Below, in pieces: positions 16,628-25,481 of a stretch of DNA of 64,000 nt. The notes under the pieces were generated by a model, which saw only the letters and a list, made by a program, of their open reading frames with translations, ran no database searches and was not told where the DNA came from. Source of the DNA: Engelhardtia mirabilis (GTDB taxonomy: Bacteria; Planctomycetota; UBA1135; GCA-002686595); contig CP036296.1 in NCBI GenBank assembly GCA_007751255.1, positions 6,634,001 through 6,698,000 on the forward strand. Direction: 5' to 3'. Both the position numbers and the translations under genes were made by a program. How positions within the stretch are numbered: position 1 is the first letter of the stretch; every line of letters begins with the position of its first letter.

Positions 16628-17779
16628 TCAGCCGTTCAGGGTCGCAGAAGGGGACTGACCGCTGTCGGCGCGGAAGCCGTAGAAGGCGGCCCGTTCGAGA
16701 CTTGGGGCCGCCTCGGGTCGGATCTGGTAGGTGCGCACGGCCCACAGGTCCTTGAAGATGCGGTAGCGCAGGGCAGTCTGATCCAGGTAGTCGACGCCGC
16801 TCGACCCACCGGTGCCGGTGCGCCGACCGATCACGCGCTCGACCATGCGGGCGTGGCGCTGGCGGAAGATCAACAGGGCCTGCTCCATCTCGATCACGGC
16901 CTCGACCAGAGCGCCGGGCCAGGAGAGCAGGGGCAGGTCCTGGTAAGTGAGGATGAAGAGCGTCGCCGCGCGGCGACGGCGGGTGGCGGGGCCGTCCTCG
17001 CCCTGGGGGCTCAGGAAGTCGCGCAGGGCCCGCTTCTCGGCCGAATAGCGCTCGTCGAGGGTCGCGCGGTCGATTGCGCCCATGGTGCGCTCGAGGGCGC
17101 TGGCGTGGGACCGGTCGATCTCACGGCCATGGGCGGCGCTGTAGGCCTCCACGAAGCAGTCGAGGACCTCGACGTCACCCTCGTCACCCAGGGCGACCCC
17201 GTCGATCGGGGTGCGCTCGAGCCAGGCGTGGAAGACCTCGAGGAAGGAGGGCCGGTCGGCGAGCTGGGCCTGCACCCGCTCGAATGCGGTGGAGTTGCCG
17301 CCGGCGTGGTCCTTCAGGGCGGCCAGGTAGTCGCCCTCGGCCCCGAGCGGAATGCGGTCGGTCGCCTCGAGGCCCAACAGGATCTCGATCTGGCGGAGTT
17401 GAGCGCTCTGGAAGCCGCTGGCGGGCATCAGCTTGTCCCGGAAGCTGAGGTAGCCGGCGGTGGGCAGGGTCTCGATCACCTCGAAGTGATCGACGCAGCG
17501 GCGCAGGATGGTCGTGATCCGCTGGCAGCCGTGGACCGCGCCGGCCAGGGCGGTCTCGGCCACGTGATCGGCCCGGAAGAGGTCGCGAACGACACCGAGC
17601 TCGCGCAGGACGAGCTTGAACCACAGCTCGTAAACCTGGTGCACGGAAATGAACAGGACCTCGTCGTTGGAGAGGCCGGTCTCGTCGGAGGCCAGGCCGC
17701 CCTGGAGGGCGAGGAGCTCTTCGACGCGGATGTAGTCCCAGTAGTTCGGGCGCCGGACGGGGGTGGCCGAGGGGGTCAT
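16628..17779 (-). CDS. kynA: Tryptophan 2,3-dioxygenase
   Basis: Heme enzyme that opens the indole ring of L-tryptophan to N-formylkynurenine, the first step of the kynurenine pathway. Family motifs are clear: FISVHQVYELWFK (distal-pocket His), the substrate-site segment FRDKLMPASGFQSAQLRQIE, and RHARMVERVIGRRTGTGGSS, whose first His aligns with the proximal heme ligand. The start at 17779 gives 383 residues and begins just before the conserved NYWDYI; the frame is open to 17887 with a proline-rich extension that I judge untranslated. No kynureninase or formamidase gene is adjacent. It is divergent from bioB. Confidence 0.88.
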   Translation of the reverse strand: MTPSATPVRRPNYWDYIRVEELLALQGGLASDETGLSNDEVLFISVHQVYELWFKLVLRELGVVRDLFRADHVAETALAGAVHGCQRITTILRRCVDHFEVIETLPTAGYLSFRDKLMPASGFQSAQLRQIEILLGLEATDRIPLGAEGDYLAALKDHAGGNSTAFERVQAQLADRPSFLEVFHAWLERTPIDGVALGDEGDVEVLDCFVEAYSAAHGREIDRSHASALERTMGAIDRATLDERYSAEKRALRDFLSPQGEDGPATRRRRAATLFILTYQDLPLLSWPGALVEAVIEMEQALLIFRQRHARMVERVIGRRTGTGGSSGVDYLDQTALRYRIFKDLWAVRTYQIRPEAAPSLERAAFYGFRADSGQSPSATLNG

Positions 17780-17913
17780 AGGCAGGGGGGGGGCGCGCGG
17801 GGTGGGAAGGTTCCGAGAGCCGATCGGGGTTCGGTCCGGGCTCGACGGCGGGGGCGGGGTTCCTCCGGTCGTCGGCGCCGATAGCATAGGGGGCTCGCCG
17901 GAAGAGCCCCAAG

Positions 17914-18957
17914 ATGTCCCAGACCCTCAAGCCCACCGCCCTCGCCCCCTCCCTGGCCGAGGTCGAGGAACTCCTCGCGCGGCCCCTCCTGGACCTGGTC
18001 TTCGCCGCAGCGGGGGTCCATCGGGAGCACCACGACCCGCGCGCGATCCAGTGCTCGCAGCTCTTGAGCATCAAGACCGGCGGCTGCCCGGAGGACTGCG
18101 GCTACTGCTCCCAGAGCGCCCACTACGAGACGCCGGTCGAGCGCAGCCCCCTGGCCCAGGTGGACGAGGTGGTCAGCGCGGCCGAGCGGGCCCGCGAGGG
18201 CGGGGCCGACCGGTTCTGCATGGGCGCGGCCTGGCGATCGGTTCGTGACGGCGCCGAGTTCGACGCGGTGATCGAGATGGTGCGGCGGGTCAAGGGCCTC
18301 GGCCTGGAGACCTGCGTGACCCTCGGCATGCTCGACGCGGCCCAGGCCGGGCGACTCGCGGAGGCCGGTCTGGACTACTACAACCACAACCTCGACACCG
18401 GGCGGAGCCACTACGACTCGGTCGTGAGCACCCGCACCTACGACGATCGGCTCGAGACCCTGGAGCGGGTGCGAGCGGCGGGGATCCACGTGTGCTCGGG
18501 CGGCATCCTCGGTCTGGGCGAGTCGACGGTCGCGCGCGCGGAGCTTCTGTGCGAGCTCGCCGGGCTCGATCCCCAGCCGGAGAGCGTCCCCATCAACCAG
18601 CTCGTCCAGGTCGAGGGCACTCCCCTGGGTGAGGGTCAAGTGGTTGATTGGACCGATGTGGTGCGCGTGGTCGCGGCGGCGCGGGTGCTGATGCCCAAGA
18701 CGGTGATCCGGCTCTCCGCGGGTCGCACTGAGATGGACGAGGCGACCCAGGCCATGTGCTTCCTGGCGGGCGCGAACTCGATCTTTGTGGGCGACGAGCT
18801 GCTCACGACCCCCAACCCCGGCGAGGCGAGCGACGCGCGCTTGTTCGACAAGCTGGGGCTCGCGCCCCTGCGCCGGGCGGGCGGGAGCTGCGGCACGCGG
18901 CCGAGTGCGGATCATTCGTCGAGCGCCGGCGCGAACGAAGGCGGCGGCTGCCGCTGA
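17914..18957 (+). CDS. bioB: Biotin synthase BioB
   Basis: Radical-SAM enzyme that inserts sulfur into dethiobiotin in the last step of biotin synthesis. The radical-SAM cluster motif is in GGCPEDCGYCSQSA (CxxxCxxC). Other BioB segments are present: RFCMGAAWR, YNHNLDTG, GGILGLGES and the C-terminal FLAGANSIFVGDELLTT. The length of 347 residues is normal. GGAAG precedes the ATG by about ten bases. It is the first gene of an operon followed by the bioF-bioD fusion (21-base gap) and bioA. Confidence 0.97.
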   Translation: MSQTLKPTALAPSLAEVEELLARPLLDLVFAAAGVHREHHDPRAIQCSQLLSIKTGGCPEDCGYCSQSAHYETPVERSPLAQVDEVVSAAERAREGGADRFCMGAAWRSVRDGAEFDAVIEMVRRVKGLGLETCVTLGMLDAAQAGRLAEAGLDYYNHNLDTGRSHYDSVVSTRTYDDRLETLERVRAAGIHVCSGGILGLGESTVARAELLCELAGLDPQPESVPINQLVQVEGTPLGEGQVVDWTDVVRVVAAARVLMPKTVIRLSAGRTEMDEATQAMCFLAGANSIFVGDELLTTPNPGEASDARLFDKLGLAPLRRAGGSCGTRPSADHSSSAGANEGGGCR

Positions 18958-18978
18958 TTCGCGGCGAGTCGGTCCGAC

Positions 18979-21141
18979 ATGACGGCACCGCGCGACGATC
19001 GAGGCCGGTCACAAGGGCCGCTCGAGGGGGAGCTGCGCGCGGAGCTCGAACGGCTCGAGCAACGGGGATTGCGGCGCAGCACGGAACGGGTGTCGGTGGG
19101 GATCGACTTCACCTCGAACGACTACCTCGGCCTGGCCCGCGATCCGGTGGTGATCGCCGCGGCGCGTGCGGCGCTGGAGAACGAGGGGGCGGGTTCCCGC
19201 GCGGCTCGCCTGCTGTCGGAACGCTTGCCGTCCCACGAGTTGGCCGAGCGCAGAGTGGCCGAATGGGTCGGATCCGAGGCGGGGCTGCTGTTTCCGACCG
19301 GCTACCAGGCGAACCTCGGCGTGGTCGGCGCCCTGGCCGGCGCGGGGGACCTGATCGTGTCCGACGCCTTGAACCACGCCTCGCTGATCGACGCGGCGCG
19401 ACTGTCGAGGGCCACCACCAAGGTGCATCGCCACCTGGACCTCGAGCACGTCGAGCAGCTCTTGGTCGCGGGTCGCGGCGCGCGCCGGCGGCTGGTGTTG
19501 ACCGAGGGCGTCTTCAGCATGGATGGGGACCTCGCGCCACTGGCTGAGCTGCACGAGCTGTGCGAGCGCCACAACGCGTACCTGGTCGTCGACGAAGCCC
19601 ACTCCGCAGGCTTGCTGGGCCCGCGGGGAGCCGGCGCCTTCGCCGAGGCCATGGAGCGAGGCTGTGGATCGGAGCGGGTGGCGGCGCGCATCGTCACGGG
19701 TGGCAAGGCCCTGGGCTCGGCGGCAGCGGTGGTCGCCTGCGGATCGGCCCTGCGCGAGGTCCTGGTCCAGCGGGCGCGGACGTTCGTCTTCACCACGGCC
19801 TCACCGCCAGCGGTCGCCGCGGCCTTCGCCGCTGCCGTCGAGCGCGCGGCGGCGGCGGAGGACTTGCGCGAGCGGTGCTTGGCGATGGCCCGGGACCTGG
19901 CGCACCGGCTCGGCTTGCGCGTTCCAGCGGCGGCGATCGTGCCGCTGGTGGTTGGGCACGAGGGGTCGGCGTTGGCCTTGGCGGAGGTCGCTGAGCGAGG
20001 AGGGTTCGCCGTGCGGGCGGTGCGGCCGCCGACGGTGCCGGATGGAACGTCGCGGTTGAGGTTGGTGGCCCACGCCCACAACAGCGTGGACGAGACTCGG
20101 GAGTTGTCAGAGCTCTTGGCCCGAGGCTGGAAGGACCTGGCTGGGGTGCAGAGCTCCCCCGGGCCCCCCCCCACCCCCCCCCCGCCCCCCACCCCCCCTC
20201 CTCTCGTCGACATCGACGTTGCAGGCACCGCCATCACCGGCGGGACCCTCTCGGGCCAGTTCGACAACTCGATCCCACTCAACCTCTCGATCGCGACCAA
20301 GGCCTCGGCCGAGACCACAGAGCCCAGCCCGGCCCGACCGTCCGCACCCTGCTTCGTCATCGCCGGAACCGACACCGACGTCGGCAAGACAGTGGTCAGT
20401 GCCATGGCACTTCACGCCGCCGCCGGGACGGGGCCGGCCGGCTATTGGAAACCGGTGCAGACCGGCGTCGATCCGACGAGCGCCGAAGCGCACGCCGGAT
20501 CGAGCCGAAGACAGAGCGCGACGGACGCGGACGACACCTTCGAGGTGATGCGGTTGGCGGGCGCGCCGGGCTCGGTGTTCGAGAATCCCCTGCGTCGGTA
20601 CCCGCTGCCCGCATCGCCCCATGAGGCGGCGACCCACGCCGGCGACGTGCTGCCGGTGGAAGAACTCGCACCCAAGCTGGCCGAGATCCGCTCACGCTCC
20701 GCGGAGCGCCTGTGGATCGTCGAACTGGCAGGGGGCTTGCTCGTTCCCTACCGGATGGACTGGCTCCAGATCGATTGGTTACAGCAAATCCGGGTTCCTT
20801 TGGTGCTGGTGGCTCGCAGTGGGCTGGGGACCCTGAACCACACCCTGCTCTCGGTCGAGGCGGCCCGCGCCCGTGGGCTCGAGCTCGCCGCCCTGTTTCT
20901 GGTCGGTGAGCGCCATCCCTCCAACGAGCGGACATTGATCGAGACCACCGGCATCCCGCACGTCTTCGTCCTCGAACCTCTCGCCCCGCTCGACCAGGCA
21001 TCGGTTGCAAAGTGGGTCGCAGTTGCTCGCAGCCATCGCGGCGCTAGCCTGGGCCAGGTACTCGTCAGACCGCCCCGTCCCCATCCTCCGTCCGCCGCGC
21101 GCCAAGATTCGAACCCGTCGGCGGCGACCCCGGTGCGATGA
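18979..21141 (+). CDS. bioF-bioD: Fused BioF (KAPA synthase) and BioD (dethiobiotin synthetase)
   Basis: One 720-residue ORF joins two steps of biotin synthesis. Residues 1-375 are 8-amino-7-oxononanoate synthase, a PLP enzyme: FTSNDYLGLA, VFSMDGDLAPL, VDEAHSAGLLGPRGAG and the PLP lysine in VTGGKALGSAA (about 243). Residues 393-409 are a proline tract coded by C-runs, continuing as a disordered linker to about 455. Residues 458-700 are ATP-dependent dethiobiotin synthetase: P-loop GTDTDVGKTV and GYWKPVQTGVD. The stop overlaps the bioA start by four bases. An indel in the C-runs could create or break the fusion, so the reads there deserve attention, but both halves look intact and in one frame. 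Confidence 0.9.
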   Translation: MTAPRDDRGRSQGPLEGELRAELERLEQRGLRRSTERVSVGIDFTSNDYLGLARDPVVIAAARAALENEGAGSRAARLLSERLPSHELAERRVAEWVGSEAGLLFPTGYQANLGVVGALAGAGDLIVSDALNHASLIDAARLSRATTKVHRHLDLEHVEQLLVAGRGARRRLVLTEGVFSMDGDLAPLAELHELCERHNAYLVVDEAHSAGLLGPRGAGAFAEAMERGCGSERVAARIVTGGKALGSAAAVVACGSALREVLVQRARTFVFTTASPPAVAAAFAAAVERAAAAEDLRERCLAMARDLAHRLGLRVPAAAIVPLVVGHEGSALALAEVAERGGFAVRAVRPPTVPDGTSRLRLVAHAHNSVDETRELSELLARGWKDLAGVQSSPGPPPTPPPPPTPPPLVDIDVAGTAITGGTLSGQFDNSIPLNLSIATKASAETTEPSPARPSAPCFVIAGTDTDVGKTVVSAMALHAAAGTGPAGYWKPVQTGVDPTSAEAHAGSSRRQSATDADDTFEVMRLAGAPGSVFENPLRRYPLPASPHEAATHAGDVLPVEELAPKLAEIRSRSAERLWIVELAGGLLVPYRMDWLQIDWLQQIRVPLVLVARSGLGTLNHTLLSVEAARARGLELAALFLVGERHPSNERTLIETTGIPHVFVLEPLAPLDQASVAKWVAVARSHRGASLGQVLVRPPRPHPPSAARQDSNPSAATPVR

Positions 21142-22418
21142 GCGATCCCTCCGAGTCGTTCCTCGCCCGCGATCGGCGGACCCAGTGGCACCCCTACACC
21201 CAACACGCGGTCGATCGTGAGCGCCTGGCCGTCGTGGGCGCCCGCGGTGCGCTCTTGGATTTGGCCGACGGGCGGCAACTGATCGACGCCATCTCGTCCT
21301 GGTGGGTCTGCCTGCACGGGCACGGCGAGCCGCAGCTGATCGAGGCCATGCGTGCCCAGGCTTTGCGGCTCGACCACGTGCTGTTCGCCGGCACCACCCA
21401 CGCTCCAGCTCTGGACCTGGCCGACGCGTTGCTGCCCCTGGCGCCCCGGGGGCTGACGCGCCTGTTCTTCTCCGACAACGGCAGCAGTGCGGTCGAGGTG
21501 GCCTTGAAGATGGCCTACCAGCGCCATGCCCTGGGCGGCGAGCCCCAGCGCAGCGTGTTCGTGGCGCTCGAGGGCTCGTACCACGGGGACACCTTCGGCG
21601 CCATGTCCGTCGGCGACCCCGACCCCTTCTTCCACACCTTCGCCTCGATGTTGTTCGAGGTGCGCCGCGTTCGTCCCGAGCTGGGCGCCTTCGCGGCGGC
21701 CCTCGACGAACTGGGCGAGCGCGCCGCGGGCGTCATCGTCGAGCCCCTGGTCCAGGGGGCCGGCGGCATGCGGATGCACGGCCACGACGTCCTGCGCGAC
21801 GCGCGGGCGGCCACGGCGGCGCGCGGCCTGCCGCTGATCGCCGACGAGGTCATGACCGGATTCGGGCGCACCGGCAGCCTCTTCGCCTGCGGTCAGGCCG
21901 GCGTGGAGCCGGACCTCATGTGCCTGGCCAAGGGCCTGACCGGGGGCTTCATGCCGATGGCCGCGACCCTCGCGCGCGAGGAGTACTTCGAGGCCTTTCT
22001 CTCCGAGGATCGCACGCGCACCTTCTTCCACGGCCACTCCTTCACCGCCCACCCGATCGGCTGCGCCGTGGCGCTCGCGTCCCTCGCACTGGTTCAGGAG
22101 CGCGACACGCCCGGCCTGCTGGACGCCGCCGGGGCGCGCATCGAAGCGCGGCTGCGCGAGCGCCTCGGCGACGACCCGCGCGCGCGCGATCTACGCCGAA
22201 CCGGCGGAATCGTCGCGGTTGACGTGGTGCCGGCCGACGGCGCGCCGGAGGGCTACCTGGCCAGTCTCGGCCCGCGGCTGCGCGCGGCGGCGATCGAGCG
22301 TGGGGTTCTGCTGCGCCCCCTGGGCGACGTGCTGTACGCCATGCCGCCCGCCTGCATCGACGCGGCCCAAGCCGACCAGATCGCCGAGACGATGGCTCAG
22401 TTGGTCGAGCTGGCCTGA
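21138..22418 (+). CDS. bioA: BioA, adenosylmethionine-8-amino-7-oxononanoate aminotransferase
   Basis: PLP transaminase that converts KAPA to DAPA using S-adenosylmethionine as amino donor. BioA-specific motifs are visible: WHPYTQH at the N-terminus, SSWWVCLHGHGEPQL, FFSDNGSSAVEVALKMAYQ, GSYHGDTFGAMSVGD, DEVMTGFGRTG and the PLP lysine in CLAKGLTGGFMPMAAT. The length of 426 residues is normal. ATGA overlap with the preceding fusion gene implies coupling. With bioB and bioF-bioD it covers every step from pimeloyl thioester to biotin; the pimeloyl-forming genes (such as bioC and bioH) are not in the window. Its last 22 bases overlap the convergent gene at 22397. Confidence 0.97.
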   Translation: MSDPSESFLARDRRTQWHPYTQHAVDRERLAVVGARGALLDLADGRQLIDAISSWWVCLHGHGEPQLIEAMRAQALRLDHVLFAGTTHAPALDLADALLPLAPRGLTRLFFSDNGSSAVEVALKMAYQRHALGGEPQRSVFVALEGSYHGDTFGAMSVGDPDPFFHTFASMLFEVRRVRPELGAFAAALDELGERAAGVIVEPLVQGAGGMRMHGHDVLRDARAATAARGLPLIADEVMTGFGRTGSLFACGQAGVEPDLMCLAKGLTGGFMPMAATLAREEYFEAFLSEDRTRTFFHGHSFTAHPIGCAVALASLALVQERDTPGLLDAAGARIEARLRERLGDDPRARDLRRTGGIVAVDVVPADGAPEGYLASLGPRLRAAAIERGVLLRPLGDVLYAMPPACIDAAQADQIAETMAQLVELA

Positions 22419-22987
22419 GCGCCGACTCCGCCCAGACGCTCGACCTGGTCGCGCACCAGCTTCTCGGGCGCGCCGGGCTTCATCCCCGCCGAGCGGGCTT
22501 GTTCGAGCGCGATCTCGACCGGCACAGCATCGACGACGCTGCGATAGATCGCGAAGAAGATCGCACTGCGGCTCCCGGTCTGACAGGTGAGCAACAACAG
22601 GCCGTCGCGCTCGAGGGCGATCTCCGCCAGGACCCTGTCGACCTGCGCGTCGGTCGGCAGCTCCTGGTCGACCGGCAGGGAGACGGGACGCAAGCCGAGC
22701 TGCAGGGCTCGGATCAGCAGGGGCTCGATCACGTCGGCCGGGCGCAGGTCGATCAGCGTCACCACGCCCCGGCGCTCGAGCACGTCGAGGTTGTCGGGCG
22801 TGAGGTTCGCGGCGAGGTACAGGTCGCCACACAGGAAGCAGCGCACGTCCCCTGGCAGCGGCTCGGCGGTCACCGCGTCGTAGAGCTCGGGTTGCGGCTC
22901 GTCCGAGCGCCCGAAGCCGAACAGGCCACAGCCCCCGAGGGCCAGGCACAAGAGCGGCAGTAGGTACCGTCGCGCGTGCAGCTTCAT
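22397..22987 (-). CDS. Lipoprotein with DUF442-like phosphatase domain
   Basis: A 196-residue product with a lipoprotein signal (LPLLCLALGGCGLFG) and a phosphatase-like fold of the beta-lactamase-hydrolase-like (DUF442) type: VTLIDLRPADV, then the C-x4-R loop TCQTGSRSAIFFA typical of that family. The true substrate of such proteins is usually unknown. The frame extends upstream to 23614, but the lipoprotein signal and the four-base ATGA overlap with the preceding DUF423 gene place the start at 22987. Confidence 0.72.
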   Translation of the reverse strand: MKLHARRYLLPLLCLALGGCGLFGFGRSDEPQPELYDAVTAEPLPGDVRCFLCGDLYLAANLTPDNLDVLERRGVVTLIDLRPADVIEPLLIRALQLGLRPVSLPVDQELPTDAQVDRVLAEIALERDGLLLLTCQTGSRSAIFFAIYRSVVDAVPVEIALEQARSAGMKPGAPEKLVRDQVERLGGVGAQASSTN

Positions 22988-23376
22988 GGGCGAGGGGTCG
23001 GATCGGTCGAGCGCAGCGCAGAGCTCCCCAGGAGCGCCCAGCCGACGATCATCAACAGGCCGCCCATGGGGGTGATCGGGCCAAGGATCGCGCCCGGGCC
23101 GCCAAGGGCCAGGCCGTAGATCGATCCCGAGAAGAGCAGGGCCCCGACTCCGAAGCAGATTCCGACCGCTCGACCCAGGGGCAGCCGCGGCACGAGTGCG
23201 CCGCACAGGATCAGGGCCAGCCCGTGCCAAACCTGGTAGCGCACGGCGGTGTGCCAGTTCTCGAGCTGACCCGCGCCATCGAGGCTGTCCTTCAGGGCGT
23301 GGGCGCCGAAGGCTCCGAGGATCACGGCCACCCCACAGAGGGTCGCGCCCAGGGCTACGAAGGTCTGAGATCGCAT
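22984..23376 (-). CDS. DUF423 small membrane protein
   Basis: A 130-residue membrane protein with about four hydrophobic helices. The DUF423 signature is at the N-terminus, with LGAFGAHALKD after the first helix and YQVWHGLALILCG at the second. The family (YwdK/YgdD-like) has no established function. The start at the MRSQTF methionine is chosen over upstream ones because it places the first helix at the N-terminus. It overlaps the phosphatase-like lipoprotein gene by four bases and is divergent from the ligase gene at 23486. Confidence 0.85.
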   Translation of the reverse strand: MRSQTFVALGATLCGVAVILGAFGAHALKDSLDGAGQLENWHTAVRYQVWHGLALILCGALVPRLPLGRAVGICFGVGALLFSGSIYGLALGGPGAILGPITPMGGLLMIVGWALLGSSALRSTDPTPRP

Positions 23377-23485
23377 GGAGGGAGGGTCGCCGCCAGGCGG
23401 GGTCGCGAGCGAGCGAACCGCGGGGCCCGCTAAGGTAGGCGGCACCCGCCCGCGCGGCCACGCCCGAACTCGACAGGAAGCCACG

Positions 23486-25336
23486 ATGACCCCCCCCAAC
23501 GAGACGCCGACCCTCGCGCCGGCCGCCGTCGACGTCGAGCGACGCTCCGACGGCAGCCTGGTCCTGCGCTCGCCCCAGGAGCTCGGCCCCTACGCCGCCC
23601 AGCTCGGGATCCACCTACGCGCCTGGGCCGACCGCGCCGGCTCGCGGACCTTCCTGGCCGAGCGCGCCGCCGGCGCCCGCGGCTGGCGCGAGGTGACCTA
23701 CGCCAGCGCCCGACGCGGCGTCGACGCCCTCTCGGCCCGGCTGCTCGAGCTCGGCCTGGGCCCCGCGCGCCCCCTGGCGATCCTCTCGGACAACTCGGTG
23801 GACCACGGCCTCTTGGCCCTGGCCGCCATGCAGGTGGGCGTGCCCGTGGCGCCCATCTCGCCGGCCTACTCCCTGCTCACTGCCGACCGCACCAGGCTGC
23901 GCGGGATGCTCGAGCTGCTGGAGCCCGGCGCGGTCTTCGCGGAGAACGGTGAGCTCTTCGCGACCGCTATCGCCGACGCCGCCCCGGCCGACGCCGCGCG
24001 GCTCTGGTCGACCTCGCCCCTGCCTTCGTCCGGTGCCGCGCCCTCGTTCTGCGTGCGGGAGCTGCTGGAGAGCGAGTCGGGCCCCGCGGTCGAGACCGCC
24101 TTCGCCGCGGTCGGTCCGGACAGCGTGGCCAAGATCCTGTTCACCAGCGGCTCCACCGGCCTGCCCAAGGGCGTGATCAACACCCAGGCGATGCTGTGCT
24201 CCAGCGTCCAGGCCCAAGCCCAGGTCTGGCCCTTTCTGGCCGAGCGCCCGCCCGTGATCGTCGACTGGCTGCCCTGGAGCCACACCTTCGGCGGCAACCA
24301 CAACTTCGACATGGTCCTTCGAAACGGCGGCAGCCTCTACGTCGACGCAGGCAAGCCCGCCCCCGGCCGACTGCAGCCGACCCTCGACAACTTGGCTGAC
24401 GTCGCGCCGACCCACTACTTCAACGTGCCGCGCGGCTACGCGATGCTGATCGGCGAGTTCGAGCGCGACGAGGCCCTGGCGGCGAACTTCTTCTCGCGCC
24501 TCGAGATGGTCTTCTACGCCGCCGCCGCCCTGCCCCAGGACCTGTGGGAGCGCATGGAGGCCCTGGCCCTGAAGCACGCCGGACACCGCGTCTTCATGGC
24601 CTCGGCCTGGGGCTCCACCGAGACGTCGCCCCTCGCGACAGCCGTGCACTTTCCCATCCCGCGCGCCGGCGTGATCGGCCTGCCGGTGCCGGGCACCGAG
24701 ATCGCCATGGTGCCCAGCGGCTCGAAGCTCGAGCTGCGCGTCAAGGGGCCGAACGTCACTCCGGGCTATTGGAAGCGCCCGGACCTCACGCGCGAGGCGT
24801 TCGACGAGGATGGCTTCTACCGCATCGGCGACGCGGGCGTCCTCGCGGATCCGGAGCGTCCGGAGCTGGGCATCGTCTTCGACGGCCGCGTGGTCGAGGA
24901 CTTCAAGCTCTCGTCGGGGACCTGGGTCAACGTGGGGATCCTGCGGCCGACGTTCCTCGCGAGTTGCGAGGGTCTGGTCAGCGACGCGGTGCTGTGCGGG
25001 CACGACACCGATGGAATCGGCGCGCTGGTCTGGCCGGATCCCGGGGTTGTGGAGCGCTTGACGGCGGACCTGCCGGCGGGGACCGGGCTCGCCGAGCGTT
25101 GCGCGGATCCGCGCGTGCGCGGGGCCCTGGGGCAAGCGCTGGCGCGGCACAACGAGGCCCATTGCGGCAATGCGCTGCGGATCGAGGCGGCCCTGTTCCT
25201 GGAGGCGCCGCCGAGCATCGACGCTGGCGAGATCACCGACAAGGGGTATGTGAACCAACGCGCGGTGCTCGAGGGGCGCGCGGAGAAGGTAGCGCAGCTG
25301 CTCGCGCGGGGTGACGGAGTGGTGATGGCGGAGTGA
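23486..25336 (+). CDS. Feruloyl-CoA-synthase-like AMP-forming acyl-CoA ligase
   Basis: An ANL-superfamily enzyme that should activate a carboxylic acid to its CoA thioester through an acyl-adenylate. The phosphate-binding loop is ILFTSGSTGLPKGVIN (about residue 216). WLPWSHTFGGNHNFDMVL and SAWGSTETSPLAT (the A5-type motif) resemble feruloyl-CoA synthases, as does FKLSSGTWVNVGILRP near the C-terminal hinge. The 616-residue length fits that group. No enoyl-CoA hydratase/aldolase or vanillin dehydrogenase gene is nearby, so ferulate as substrate is a guess. GGAAG lies about eight bases before the ATG. Confidence 0.82.
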   Translation: MTPPNETPTLAPAAVDVERRSDGSLVLRSPQELGPYAAQLGIHLRAWADRAGSRTFLAERAAGARGWREVTYASARRGVDALSARLLELGLGPARPLAILSDNSVDHGLLALAAMQVGVPVAPISPAYSLLTADRTRLRGMLELLEPGAVFAENGELFATAIADAAPADAARLWSTSPLPSSGAAPSFCVRELLESESGPAVETAFAAVGPDSVAKILFTSGSTGLPKGVINTQAMLCSSVQAQAQVWPFLAERPPVIVDWLPWSHTFGGNHNFDMVLRNGGSLYVDAGKPAPGRLQPTLDNLADVAPTHYFNVPRGYAMLIGEFERDEALAANFFSRLEMVFYAAAALPQDLWERMEALALKHAGHRVFMASAWGSTETSPLATAVHFPIPRAGVIGLPVPGTEIAMVPSGSKLELRVKGPNVTPGYWKRPDLTREAFDEDGFYRIGDAGVLADPERPELGIVFDGRVVEDFKLSSGTWVNVGILRPTFLASCEGLVSDAVLCGHDTDGIGALVWPDPGVVERLTADLPAGTGLAERCADPRVRGALGQALARHNEAHCGNALRIEAALFLEAPPSIDAGEITDKGYVNQRAVLEGRAEKVAQLLARGDGVVMAE

Positions 25337-25342
25337 GGATGT

Positions 25343-25473
25343 CGGTAGGCGTTCGTACGGTGCCAGGCACAAAACCGCCGCCTACGCGGACCGGCCCTCT
25401 GCCGCCGTTGGCGGCAGAGGGCCGGTCCGCGTAGGCGGCGGTTTTGTGCCTGGCACCGTACGAACGCCTACCG
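25343..25473. repeat. Perfect 64-bp-stem palindrome, family B
   Basis: The 64 bases 25343-25406 are exactly complementary to 25410-25473, separated only by GTT. The outer part contains GTAGGCGTTCGTACGGTGCC, then GGCACAAAACCGCC toward the centre. It occupies nearly all of the gap between the convergent ligase and vWA genes, so it can also act as a bidirectional terminator. It shares the core CGTACGGTG with the family A palindromes. A 25-base end of it recurs at 52145-52169. Confidence 0.95.
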
Positions 25474-25481
25474 CCAGTGCC

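Noticed and set aside
22988-23614. N-terminal extension of the phosphatase-like lipoprotein up to 23614
   Set aside because: It would cover the DUF423 gene in another frame and bury the lipoprotein signal inside the protein.
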